This document shows positions 9,301 through 16,547 of a stretch of DNA of 64,000 nucleotides, piece after piece. The translations under genes were made by a program, and so were the position numbers. The DNA comes from Hymenobacter sp. H14-R3 (GTDB taxonomy: Bacteria > Bacteroidota > Bacteroidia > Cytophagales > Hymenobacteraceae). The stretch is from positions 62,001 to 126,000 of the forward strand of contig NZ_JASITD010000009.1 in assembly GCF_030063445.1 (NCBI RefSeq). Direction: 5' to 3'. Every line of letters begins with the position of its first letter. The first letter of the stretch is position 1. The notes under the pieces were generated by a model. The model saw only the letters and a program-made list of their open reading frames with translations. It ran no database searches and had not been told where the DNA came from.

Positions 9301-10381
9301 CGCCGTCCAGGTCGTTATCGAGGACGCCAATAGTAGTGGGTTGATTGTACCGGGTCTGCGCGTTGTCATCCACGGCAATGGGGGCCTTCACAATTTCCAG
9401 GCCCCGAATCTCGTGAATGCCATTTCTACCGCCCGTCGAGGCACCAAAGCCCACGCGCAGCGTAGAAGGCGGGCTCACAATCGTAAAGTTGTTAACAGCC
9501 GTGGCAACGCTTTGCCCGTTCTGGATGCGAACCGTAATTCTATAGGTGGTAACGCCGTTCGTGACAACCGGAATAACGTTGATATACGCCTTGCGGTAGC
9601 CGGCATCGGTGGGTTCTACAATGCGGCTGCCCTTGTTGGTTTTGGAAGTTCCCACGGCCAAGTCGAATGGCAGCGAATTGCTGCCGGTCAGGTAAGCGTA
9701 GCCGGTGTAGCGGGTGGGGTCGGCGCTGTTGTAGGGGCCGCGCAGGGTTACGGCATTCTTCAAAAGCGCGGTCTGACCGGGGTAGCCGCCGCTTTTGCCT
9801 TCCGAGGCAATGCCAAAGTTGCCGTATTCGTCGATGCCGATGCCCAGGTAGCCTTTGGTAACGCCTGGCTCAGTTACGGTGGGGCTCGTCTGGCGCTGGG
9901 CATAGCCCAGCGACCCTCCAAAACCACCAATTTTGAAGCCGTTGGTCGGCTCGGTGCCCGCCCCATCTACCAGAAAAATAGTGAATCCGTCGGCCGGCTC
10001 ATCGGTAGTGGTTCCATAAGAGAAGAATTCGAACGAGATGCTGAAGCCGTTGGGCGTAGCAAACGTGTTATTGTCGATGGCGTAGCCCGCCTGCTCTAGC
10101 ACCGCGTTCGTCAGGCGCAAAACGCCCTTGCCGGTGGCATCGATAGGAGTGCCACTGGGCGTGCCGTTGGCTGCCGAATTACCCGTTGCCGTCAGGAACG
10201 CATTGCCTCCCAGGGTAAAGTCGCTAGGATTGATGCCGTCAAAAGGGGCTTTCCGTGGAAAAATAATCGTCTGGGCCGGAGCCAAGGTTGGCAGCCCCAT
10301 GGCTGCCAGCAGCGCTAGCGCGCGGCCGGCCTTACTGAGACGACCCGCTACTTTTTTGCAGAGGGGTAAGCATGTATTCAT
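6362..10381 (-). CDS. Large secreted lectin-domain adhesin with T9SS type A sorting domain
   Basis: This 1339-residue protein starts with a signal peptide (about residues 1-36, ending near APAQ). A legume-type (L-type) lectin-like domain follows, to about residue 330, with the hallmark DGFTIFLVDGAG. Then comes a cadherin/Ig-like unit of the outer-membrane adhesin type (VDDNAQTRYNQPTTIGVLDN, DLDGDG), a DUF11-like region rich in Thr and Asn, a long glycine-rich section (about 750-1010, with runs of GGGGG), and a final FPNPTTGMATLDL domain ending in VLPLIRQ. The last part is the type A C-terminal signal of the type IX secretion system, so the protein should be exported and anchored on the cell surface. 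A role in binding glycans or surfaces is inference from the lectin domain. Single gene, ended by the palindrome at 6301-6356. Confidence 0.85.
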   Translation of the reverse strand: MNTCLPLCKKVAGRLSKAGRALALLAAMGLPTLAPAQTIIFPRKAPFDGINPSDFTLGGNAFLTATGNSAANGTPSGTPIDATGKGVLRLTNAVLEQAGYAIDNNTFATPNGFSISFEFFSYGTTTDEPADGFTIFLVDGAGTEPTNGFKIGGFGGSLGYAQRQTSPTVTEPGVTKGYLGIGIDEYGNFGIASEGKSGGYPGQTALLKNAVTLRGPYNSADPTRYTGYAYLTGSNSLPFDLAVGTSKTNKGSRIVEPTDAGYRKAYINVIPVVTNGVTTYRITVRIQNGQSVATAVNNFTIVSPPSTLRVGFGASTGGRNGIHEIRGLEIVKAPIAVDDNAQTRYNQPTTIGVLDNDLDGDGAAIDPATVDLNPNTVPREVSYTVDGKGTFSVDDKGVVTFTPSGTFSGVVSTPYTIRNFNSDLSNPGTINVTVTGADVQTVMSGSATVNPGTTTSYSVTTTNNGVETATNIIPTLTLPATGATYVSGGTQSGSTVSFPQVTLAAGQSVTNSVIITWLTADSYVLTSNYAYPSGAVVPDAVAANNSSTLTVTVQGSANIAGVCAVPGKDGPMTLTATSQPNVYYPGITAASGSKTITVGTTPTGNTATPIAAGDMLLIMQMQGATMSTVNNNTYGTVSGTPTAGTYEYAVAASSVDGSGNLTLAAKLTSTYTANATGNTFQVIRIPQYSALTLSGTVTGTAWDGSTGGVLALEVAGATTFNTGAGLNMDGKGFRGGAAVKNTSNGPNTDYVSTASASHSSKGESIGGSPFQVYSNSVASSGGPQTYQDYAGGSYARGQATTGGGGGNRVGGYAPGGGGGANGGTGGQGQGDGNGTNVTTSLGGDGGVATSSVTPASLYLGGGGGAGVNNTNTFLPSGGGTGGGIIILRTGTASGTATVSASGFSGQAIITGGGGGGGAGGTVVLKAASLTTLTANASGGDGGDSNSNGNGGGGGGGAVFSSSALKSTAVVTAGANGTGATEGIRNANTTIGGDCLPTLTTALRTTLPNVTRSSTMQTAYVYTVSNTGGGITGLIASPDLAKVGGTGLFTYASMSSSAVIQAADGTSKTLVAGTDYTVTGTNKPTFTLTPTLVVPSGASVVFTFAANIAATAVTGTAYGSNAATSYLNPQRTSLATTTAAPAYTSTGTSADAVTIVAPLPVQLTKFVATTSGSDAVLSWATATEVNNHHFEVERSLDATHFTSIATVAGRGTTMQAASYQYTDAGASARTTGVLYYRLRQVDTDGQSALSPVQAVRFRHSAGTLVTVFPNPTTGMATLDLSSLPAGTYTVQILEATGRLVRQYTCPAGLQPLAVESLPTGTYFVKVQGADTVAVLPLIRQ

Positions 10382-10793
10382 GGTACTGAGTTAGTTGGTG
10401 GAAAAAATATGTTGCAGGCGAATAATGGAAAATGAAATAGTATTTTTAGAGTATAAAAAATAATTTTATGATTTATGTTTCCCAAATCCAATTTTCTCTA
10501 CGATGTTTTATAAAACATAAAGAACTGACTGTCAAATATTTTAAAATAAAGCATACGATTATGCCACAAAGCTAAGCTAGGAGTTTCATGTAGCTGACAC
10601 ATTTTTGTAATTGTACTATTGGGGAATTTTCTTAGGTCCTAATATTTAGGAGAAAATGCACAGATAGCGCATCCATAAGCCCGTTTTACCTGGTTGCCGT
10701 GCCGGCGCAGGGCCCGCGCCGGCTGGGGAGGGGGAAGGGGTTGGCCGCCCAAAACCAGCGCAAGGCTACCGCGCCTGCGCTACCTGCCTGCCG
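10382..10793. other. AT-rich intergenic region upstream of the adhesin and argS
   Basis: About 410 bases without a gene. The stretch from 10400 to 10680 is much more A/T-rich than the rest of the window and should hold the adhesin promoter, but I cannot point to a clean TAnnTTTG box on the minus strand. The last 100 bases return to high GC before argS. Confidence 0.6.
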
Positions 10794-10801
10794 TACCTTT
10801 G
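10794..10801 (+). promoter_or_regulatory. -7 box immediately upstream of argS
   Basis: TACCTTTG ends five bases before the GTG start at 10807. If used, transcription would begin at or a few bases from the start codon. No -33 TTG is evident. Confidence 0.45.
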
Positions 10802-10806
10802 CCGGC

Positions 10807-12600
10807 GTGCAACAGCTAGAACAAACCCTAAAAACTGCCCTGCAAGCCGCCGCGCAGGCCGTATTCAACCAGGATATTCCTGCCGCCAGCCTCGTGCTGC
10901 AACCCACGCGCAAGGACTTTGCCGGCAGCTTCACCCTCGTCACGTTTCCGCTCACCAAGGCGTTTGGCAAAGGCCCCGAGCAAATCGGCCAGGCCCTGGG
11001 CGAGTGGCTGAAGGCCCACGTGCCTGCCGTGCGCGGCTACAACGTGGTAAAAGGCTTCCTGAACCTCGAAATCGCCGATGCCGAGTGGCTCCAGGTTTTT
11101 GGCGCGCTGCTGGCTACCCCGGCCGGCACGCCCGTGCCCACTGGCGGCCCGCAGCGCGTGGTGGTCGAGTACTCGTCGCCCAACACCAACAAGCCCCTGC
11201 ACCTGGGCCACTTGCGCAATAACTTCCTGGGCTACAGTGTGGCCGAGATTCTGAAGGCTACCGGGGCCACCGTTACTAAGGCCAACCTGGTGAACGACCG
11301 CGGCATCCACATTTGCAAGTCGATGATTGCCTACCAGCGCTACGGCGCGGGGGCCACGCCCGAGAGCGCGGGCCTCAAGGGCGACCACCTGGCTGGCAAG
11401 TACTACGTGCTCTTCGAGAAGCACTACCGCGAGGAAATCAAGCAGTTGGAGGCCGAAGGCGTAGCTAACGACATCGCTAAAAAGCAGGCCCCTCTGATGC
11501 TCGAAGCGCAGCAGATGCTGCAAGCCTGGGAGGCCGGCGACGAGGAAGTAATGGCCCTCTGGCACCGCATGAACGGCTGGGTTTACGACGGCTTCAACGC
11601 CACGTACCAGAATATCGGCGTCGATTTCGACAAGTTTTACTACGAGTCGGGCACCTACCTGCTGGGCAAGGAGCGCGTGGAGGAAGGCCTGCAAAAAGGC
11701 GTGTTCTTCAAAAAGGAAAACGGCTCGGTATGGGTTGATTTACAGGCCGAAGGCCTCGACGAAAAGCTGCTGCTGCGCGCCGACGGTACGAGCGTCTACA
11801 TCACCCAGGACCTGGGTACGGCCGAGCTCAAGTACCAGGATTTTGGCTACGATAGCAGCATCTACGTCATTGCCGACGAGCAGAACTACCACATGCAGGT
11901 GCTGCAAGCCACCCTCAAAAAGCTGGGCAAGCCCTACGCCGCCGCCATTCACCACCTCAGTTACGGCATGGTGGATTTGCCTTCAGGCAAGATGAAAAGC
12001 CGCGAAGGCACCGTGGTCGATGCCGACGAGCTGGTGCTCGAAGTGGAGGAAGCCGCTAAGGCCGCCACCCTTGAAAAGGGCAAAACCGAAGGCCTGGGCG
12101 ACGAAGAGCTAACCCAGCTCTACCACACGCTGGGCCTGGGCGCGCTCAAGTACTACCTGCTCAAAGTAGACCCCAAGAAGCGCATGTTGTTCAACCCCGA
12201 AGAGTCGGTGCGGCTGGAGGGCGATACGGGGCCGTTTATTCAGTACAGCTACGCCCGCATCTCGTCTATTCGCCGCAAGGCCGTGGCCCAGGGCGTGGCC
12301 GAAACCACTGATTTCAGCCAGCTAACCGAGCTGCAAGCTACTGAGCAAGAGCTGATTCAGCAGCTGGCCGGCTACGCGGGCGTGGTGGCCGAGGCCGCCC
12401 GCACGCTCTCGCCCGCCGTGGTGGCCCAGTACGCCTACGACGTGGCTAAGAGCTACAACCGCTTCTACACCGAAGTGCCGATTTTTGCCGAAATCGACCC
12501 GCTGAAAAAAGCCTTCCGCGTGGCGCTCTCGGCCAAGACGGCCGAAACCATCAAAATTAGCCTCGGCCTGCTCGGTATCGACGTGCCCGAGCGCATGTAG
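10807..12600 (+). CDS. argS: Arginyl-tRNA synthetase
   Basis: This 597-residue class I aminoacyl-tRNA synthetase charges tRNA-Arg. The HIGH motif is HLGHLRNN in SPNTNKPLHLGHLRNNFLG, and the KMSKS region reads GKMKSREGTVV. The N-terminal Add1 domain and the C-terminal helical anticodon-binding domain, ending in the typical DVPERM, are both complete. I prefer the GTG at 10807 (VQQLEQTLKTALQAA): the longer frame from 10699 adds a low-complexity Arg/Pro extension that overlaps the -7 box. The TAG stop is part of the left arm of the next inverted repeat. Confidence 0.95.
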   Translation: MQQLEQTLKTALQAAAQAVFNQDIPAASLVLQPTRKDFAGSFTLVTFPLTKAFGKGPEQIGQALGEWLKAHVPAVRGYNVVKGFLNLEIADAEWLQVFGALLATPAGTPVPTGGPQRVVVEYSSPNTNKPLHLGHLRNNFLGYSVAEILKATGATVTKANLVNDRGIHICKSMIAYQRYGAGATPESAGLKGDHLAGKYYVLFEKHYREEIKQLEAEGVANDIAKKQAPLMLEAQQMLQAWEAGDEEVMALWHRMNGWVYDGFNATYQNIGVDFDKFYYESGTYLLGKERVEEGLQKGVFFKKENGSVWVDLQAEGLDEKLLLRADGTSVYITQDLGTAELKYQDFGYDSSIYVIADEQNYHMQVLQATLKKLGKPYAAAIHHLSYGMVDLPSGKMKSREGTVVDADELVLEVEEAAKAATLEKGKTEGLGDEELTQLYHTLGLGALKYYLLKVDPKKRMLFNPEESVRLEGDTGPFIQYSYARISSIRRKAVAQGVAETTDFSQLTELQATEQELIQQLAGYAGVVAEAARTLSPAVVAQYAYDVAKSYNRFYTEVPIFAEIDPLKKAFRVALSAKTAETIKISLGLLGIDVPERM

Positions 12601-12740
12601 CGCGAAGCTTCCGCTTCGTGCACCGCCGCAGCGCGGCGAATAACCCACGTAGGTAGCCGCCTGTCCCCGAATCTGGTCAGACGGCGCACTTCCACCTTCG
12701 CCGCGTTGCGGCGACACGCGAGGCAGAAGCTTCGCGCTAC
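12597..12740. repeat. Inverted repeat between argS and the LOG gene
   Basis: Arms 12597-12640 and 12697-12740 match at 37 of 44 positions, and all seven differences are transitions. The outer 14 bases (GTAGCGCGAAGCTT) are perfect and include the TAG stop of argS. It fills nearly the whole gap to the next gene. Confidence 0.85.
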
Positions 12741-12749
12741 TTTCCCTTT

Positions 12750-13331
12750 ATGAAAAGCGTAGCAGTATACTGCGGCTCTAGCAGCGGCAACCAGGAAATT
12801 TATACCCAGCAAGCCCAGGAAATGGGCCGCGAGCTGGCCCGCCGTGGCCTCACGCTCGTGTACGGCGGCGGTTGCGTGGGCCTCATGGGCACCATCGCCG
12901 ATGCCGTGCTGGCCGAAGGCGGCCGGGTTATCGGCGTCATTCCCGGCTTCTTGGCCGATAAGGAGCTGGCGCACAAGGGCTGCACCGAGCTGCACGTGGT
13001 CGATACTATGCACCAGCGCAAGCTGCTCATGGCCGATTTGGCCGATGGCTTCGTGGCCATGCCCGGCGGCTTTGGTACCCTCGAAGAGCTGTTTGAAGTG
13101 CTGACCTGGGGCCAGCTCGGCCTGCACGGCAAGCCCGTGGCCCTGCTCAACACCCAGGGTTTCTACGACTCGCTGCTGGCGCTGCTCGACCACATGAGCG
13201 GCGAGGCTTTCCTGCGGCAGGAAAACCGCGGCCAGGTGCTGCAAAACGTTAATGCCGCCGCTTTGCTCGATGCCATGGCCGCCTACCAGCCCCTGCGCCT
13301 CGAAAAATGGCTGACGCCGGAGAACAGCTAA
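12750..13331 (+). CDS. LOG family protein (nucleoside 5'-monophosphate phosphoribohydrolase)
   Basis: This 193-residue Rossmann-fold protein of the LOG/TIGR00730 family has the signature PGGFGTLEELFE, and upstream it has the second motif GGGCVGLMG. Characterised members cleave the N-glycosidic bond of nucleoside monophosphates, including cytokinin ribotides; the bacterial physiological substrate is usually not known. Length is normal. The ATG at 12750 directly follows the argS-side hairpin. Cytoplasmic. It converges on the EgtB-like gene, with the hairpin at 13357-13461 between them. Confidence 0.88.
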   Translation: MKSVAVYCGSSSGNQEIYTQQAQEMGRELARRGLTLVYGGGCVGLMGTIADAVLAEGGRVIGVIPGFLADKELAHKGCTELHVVDTMHQRKLLMADLADGFVAMPGGFGTLEELFEVLTWGQLGLHGKPVALLNTQGFYDSLLALLDHMSGEAFLRQENRGQVLQNVNAAALLDAMAAYQPLRLEKWLTPENS

Positions 13332-13356
13332 GTAACTAGTTGATAAGGGTATAACC

Positions 13357-13461
13357 AAAAGACCCCTGTGATGCTGAGCTTGCGAAGCATCCTATCACAT
13401 TTGAACGATTGGTTCTGGCGTGATAAGATGCTTCGCAAGCTCAGCATCACAGGGGTCTTTT
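13357..13461. repeat. Inverted repeat with GAACGATTGG loop (copy 1), bidirectional terminator
   Basis: Arms 13357-13390 and 13428-13461 are a perfect 34-of-34 match and continue inward for eight more bases with one mismatch. The outer ends are AAAAGACCCC and GGGGTCTTTT, so it should terminate both converging genes. The loop contains GAACGATTGG, shared with the repeat at 27855-27958, and the arms share the ATGCTGAGC element. Confidence 0.92.
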
Positions 13462-13475
13462 TTTATCAGGAAAAC

Positions 13476-14822
13476 CTACCGCGCCAGGCGCAGGCCGGTG
13501 AACTGCCAGCGCTTATCGGCGTGGAAGAAGTTGCGGTAGGTGAGGCGGATGTGGCTCTCGGGCGTGGCGCACGAGCCGCCGCGCAGCACGAGCTGGTTGA
13601 GCATAAACTTGCCGTTGTACTCGCCCAGCGCCCCGGCGGCGCGCTGGTAGCCGGGGTAGGGGTGATAGGCCGAATAGGTCCACTCCCAGCAGTCGCCCAG
13701 CAGCTGGTGGCAGGCGGTGGGGTCGGCGTCGGGGGCTACTGGCTGCGGGTCGAAGTGATTGGTTTCGAGCCAGTTGCCCCCTTGGGGTGTGGCTTTGAAG
13801 TGGCGGGCGGCAATTTCCCATTCGGCCTCGGTGGGCAGGCGCGCCCCGGCCCACTGGGCGTAGGCATCGGCCTCGTAGAAGCTGATGTGCGATACCGGCG
13901 CGGCCGGGTTCAGCGGCTCCAGGCCGGTGGGGCCGTAGCGCTGCCACTGGCCCGCCGCGTTTTGCGACCAGTAGAGTGGGGCCGCCCAGCCCTCGCGGTT
14001 GACCAAATCCCAGCCCTCGCCCAGCCAAAACTGGAACTGCCGGTAGCCGCCCGCCTCCATAAATTGCAGAAACTCGGCGTTGGTCACGAGTCGGTTTTGC
14101 AGTTCAAACGGCGCTACCAGCACCTCGTGCACCGGCAGCTCGTTGTCAAAGGAAAAGCCCTCGGCTTGGTGGCCAACGGAGTAGATGCCGCCCGGTACCG
14201 GCAGCCAGGCCGCTGGTCGCGCTGCCGCGCCAGGTGAGGCAAAATCAGTGGCCGACACCTGCGCCTGGCCACCTGCCAGTTGCTCACTGCTCAGGTAAGC
14301 TGGGGCCAAGGGGTTGGTACTGAGGATGTACTTGATATCGGTGGCCAGTAGCTCCTGGTGCTGCTGCTCGTGGTGCAGGCCTAGCTCGACCAGCTCAGTG
14401 GCGGCGGCGGGCAGCTCGCCCAGCTGGCCGAGCAGGGTGGCCATGTGCTCGTCTATGTAGGTGCGGTAGCGGTACACATCGGCCAGGGGCGGGCGCGAGA
14501 GCGTGCCCCGGTCGGCGCGGTTTACCCTGGAGCCCAGCGAGTTATAGTAGGAATTGAAGAGGTAGGCGTACTGGTCGTTGTACACTCGGTAGCCCGGCAA
14601 AAACGGCTGGAGTAGCATCGTTTCCCAAAACCAGGTGGTGTGGGCCAGGTGCCACTTGGGCGGGCTCACGTCGAGGTTGGGCTGCACCACGGTGTCTTCG
14701 GGCAGCAGCGGCTGCACCAGCGCCACCGACTGCGCCCGCACGGCCTGGTAGTGCGCCGGCAAATGGGGGGGCGTCAGCGTAGCCGCTGAGGCGGCAGAGG
14801 GTAAAGAGGATGCAGCAGACAT
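13476..14822 (-). CDS. EgtB-like sulfoxide synthase (ergothioneine biosynthesis)
   Basis: This 448-residue protein has an N-terminal DinB-type iron-binding domain and a C-terminal formylglycine-generating-enzyme-like domain, the order found in EgtB. The iron ligands are visible as HLAHTTWFWET and HHEQQHQELL. The FGE part ends with GSCATPESHIRLTYRNFFHA and WQFTGLRLAR, typical of EgtB and relatives. EgtB joins a sulfur donor to N-alpha-trimethylhistidine (hercynine) using O2. The methyltransferase EgtD, often adjacent, is not in this window. I used the ATG at 14822 (MSAASSLPSA), since the longer frame to 14900 adds no conserved sequence. Related OvoA or SUMF1-type activities are possible alternatives. 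Confidence 0.85.
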   Translation of the reverse strand: MSAASSLPSAASAATLTPPHLPAHYQAVRAQSVALVQPLLPEDTVVQPNLDVSPPKWHLAHTTWFWETMLLQPFLPGYRVYNDQYAYLFNSYYNSLGSRVNRADRGTLSRPPLADVYRYRTYIDEHMATLLGQLGELPAAATELVELGLHHEQQHQELLATDIKYILSTNPLAPAYLSSEQLAGGQAQVSATDFASPGAAARPAAWLPVPGGIYSVGHQAEGFSFDNELPVHEVLVAPFELQNRLVTNAEFLQFMEAGGYRQFQFWLGEGWDLVNREGWAAPLYWSQNAAGQWQRYGPTGLEPLNPAAPVSHISFYEADAYAQWAGARLPTEAEWEIAARHFKATPQGGNWLETNHFDPQPVAPDADPTACHQLLGDCWEWTYSAYHPYPGYQRAAGALGEYNGKFMLNQLVLRGGSCATPESHIRLTYRNFFHADKRWQFTGLRLAR

Positions 14823-15052
14823 AGAAACGCGAATAGGTAGGCAACTAAACCACCCGCTTAACCGCGCCACCGGGCTCAGGGTTGCACCAGGGCCGCGCAA
14901 TTTGGATGCGGCCGCAGATTCCTTAAAATAGCCAAGAAAATTCTGGATTTAAGGAATTTACCGCCGCCTGTTTCAGTTTGCCAGAGCCAATAGCAATAGC
15001 TGCCCGGCAGCGACCAGATTTCCCTTACCTATTTCCGTTAATTTCTTCTATT

Positions 15053-15328
15053 ATGCCTACGATTGGTGTCAATTCCAACCAGCACGATTCAGCTTCTTCT
15101 TCCAAGCCAGCCAAGCGCCCCGCCCGGCGCGTGGGTGAAAAAAGCCGCCGGGGCTTCGCCGCCATGTCGCCCGAGCAGCAGCGCCGCATTGCCAGCGAAG
15201 GCGGCCGGGCCTCGCACGAGAGTGGCCGGGGCCACCGTTTCTCGACGGAGGAGGCCCGCGCGGCCGGCCGCAAAGGTGGCCAGATAAGCCGCCGCGGCCC
15301 CAGAAAGCCATCTGCCGACGCCGCGTAA
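15053..15328 (+). CDS. KGG-type stress-induced protein
   Basis: A 91-residue, highly charged, probably disordered protein. The core has the KGG/con-10-like pattern: RRGFAAMSPEQQRRIASEGG, then RASHESGRGHRFSTEEARAA and GRKGG. Small proteins of this family accumulate under general stress and starvation in several bacteria; the molecular role is unknown. The ATG at 15053 (MPTIGVNSNQ) is preferred to an earlier one at 14978. It is followed after 27 bases by menC, but menC has its own -7 box. Confidence 0.8.
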   Translation: MPTIGVNSNQHDSASSSKPAKRPARRVGEKSRRGFAAMSPEQQRRIASEGGRASHESGRGHRFSTEEARAAGRKGGQISRRGPRKPSADAA

Positions 15329-15342
15329 GCGCTTTTGTGCCG

Positions 15343-15350
15343 CACCTTTG
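15343..15350 (+). promoter_or_regulatory. -7-like box immediately upstream of menC
   Basis: CACCTTTG, one base from the TAnnTTTG consensus, ends five bases before the ATG at 15356. The spacing is the same as at argS. Confidence 0.35.
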
Positions 15351-15355
15351 CCCCT

Positions 15356-16423
15356 ATGCTTACTCTTACGTACCAGCGGCGGGCGCTGCACTTCAACTTC
15401 CCGGCGCGCACCTCGCGCGGCGCGCTCACCGAGCACGTAGCCCACTACCTGGCCCTGCGCGATGCGCAACGGCCTGGTAGCACGGGCTGGGGCGAGGCCG
15501 CCCCGTTGGCGGGGCTCAGCCCTGATTATAGTATTGACTTTGAGAATGTTGTGCAGGAATTTTGCCAGCAGTTCAATCAAGCTCAGCAGCAGTCCCTCAC
15601 GGCCGAGGAAGCGGCCGCCCTGGTGCCGGCTTCCCTGCCGGCTTTGCGCTTCGCCCTCGAAACGGCGGCCCTCGACCTGGCCGGTGGGGGGCGGCACCAG
15701 CTCTATGCCAACAGCTTTAGCCAGGGGCGCGCCAGCCTGCCCATCAATGGCCTGGTGTGGATGGGCGATGCCGCCTTCATGCGTGAGCAGATTCGCCAGA
15801 AGCTGGCTGCTGGCTACGCCTGCCTGAAAGTGAAAATCGGTAGCCTCGACTTTGCCACGGAACTGGCCTTATTGGCCGAAATAAGAGCCGAAGCTAGTCC
15901 TGACCAGTTGCTGCTGCGCGTGGATGCCAACGGGGCCTTCGCGCCCGCCGACGCCCCGGCCAAGCTGGCGGCGCTGGCCGAGTTTGGTATTCACTCCATT
16001 GAGCAGCCCCTTGCGGCCGGGCAGTGGCCGGCGCTGGCGGCGCTGTGCCGCGCGTCGCCCATTCCGGTGGCGCTCGACGAGGAGCTGATTGGCCTCACCG
16101 ACCCCGCCCGGCAGGAAGCTTTGCTGGATGCCGTGCGCCCGCCCTACCTCGTGCTCAAGCCCACGCTGCTGGGCGGCCACGCCGCCACCCGCCGCTGGAT
16201 AGCCCTGGCTGAGGCCCGCGGCATTGCCTGGTGGATAACCTCGGCCCTGGAATCAAACATCGGCCTCAACGCCGTGGCCCAGCTCGCGGGTGAGTACGAC
16301 GTGGCTGGCTTTGCCCAAGGCCTGGGCACCGGCCAGCTCTATCACAACAACCTGGCGGCCCCACTCACCATCCAGGCCGGGGCCTTGCACTACGACCCCG
16401 CTGGCCACTGGGACCAGCCCTAG
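15356..16423 (+). CDS. menC: o-Succinylbenzoate synthase (enolase superfamily)
   Basis: This 355-residue protein has the muconate-lactonizing/OSBS fold. The catalytic set is visible: KVKIG (the KxK pair), RVDANGAF, IEQPLAAGQW and ALDEELIG for the metal ligands, and LKPTLLGG for the second lysine. In the menaquinone pathway the enzyme dehydrates SHCHC to o-succinylbenzoate. Other men genes are not nearby. Dipeptide epimerases share these residues, but the divergent sequence and the LKPTLLGG segment favour OSBS. The start is the ATG at 15356, after the CACCTTTG box. Confidence 0.85.
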   Translation: MLTLTYQRRALHFNFPARTSRGALTEHVAHYLALRDAQRPGSTGWGEAAPLAGLSPDYSIDFENVVQEFCQQFNQAQQQSLTAEEAAALVPASLPALRFALETAALDLAGGGRHQLYANSFSQGRASLPINGLVWMGDAAFMREQIRQKLAAGYACLKVKIGSLDFATELALLAEIRAEASPDQLLLRVDANGAFAPADAPAKLAALAEFGIHSIEQPLAAGQWPALAALCRASPIPVALDEELIGLTDPARQEALLDAVRPPYLVLKPTLLGGHAATRRWIALAEARGIAWWITSALESNIGLNAVAQLAGEYDVAGFAQGLGTGQLYHNNLAAPLTIQAGALHYDPAGHWDQP

Positions 16424-16486
16424 ACCGGGCAAAGCCAGGCCGCAATGCTGGCGGTGCCCCGCCCCGCGAACTCCCCAAAATACCCC

Positions 16487-16517
16487 TTGCCTGCGCCCGT
16501 AACTCGTTGTATATTTA
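16487..16517 (+). promoter_or_regulatory. Candidate promoter for the PDZ aspartyl protease
   Basis: TTG at 16487-16489 and TATATTTA at 16510-16517 are separated by 20 bases, close to the Bacteroidota TTG / TAnnTTTG promoter. The start codon at 16548 is 30 bases further down. Confidence 0.4.
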
Positions 16518-16547
16518 GCTTTTCTCTGGCTAACTGTATTAAGTGTT

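Noticed and set aside
13368..14237. 289-residue plus-strand frame
   Set aside because: Lies antisense to the EgtB-like gene and starts in a hairpin arm.
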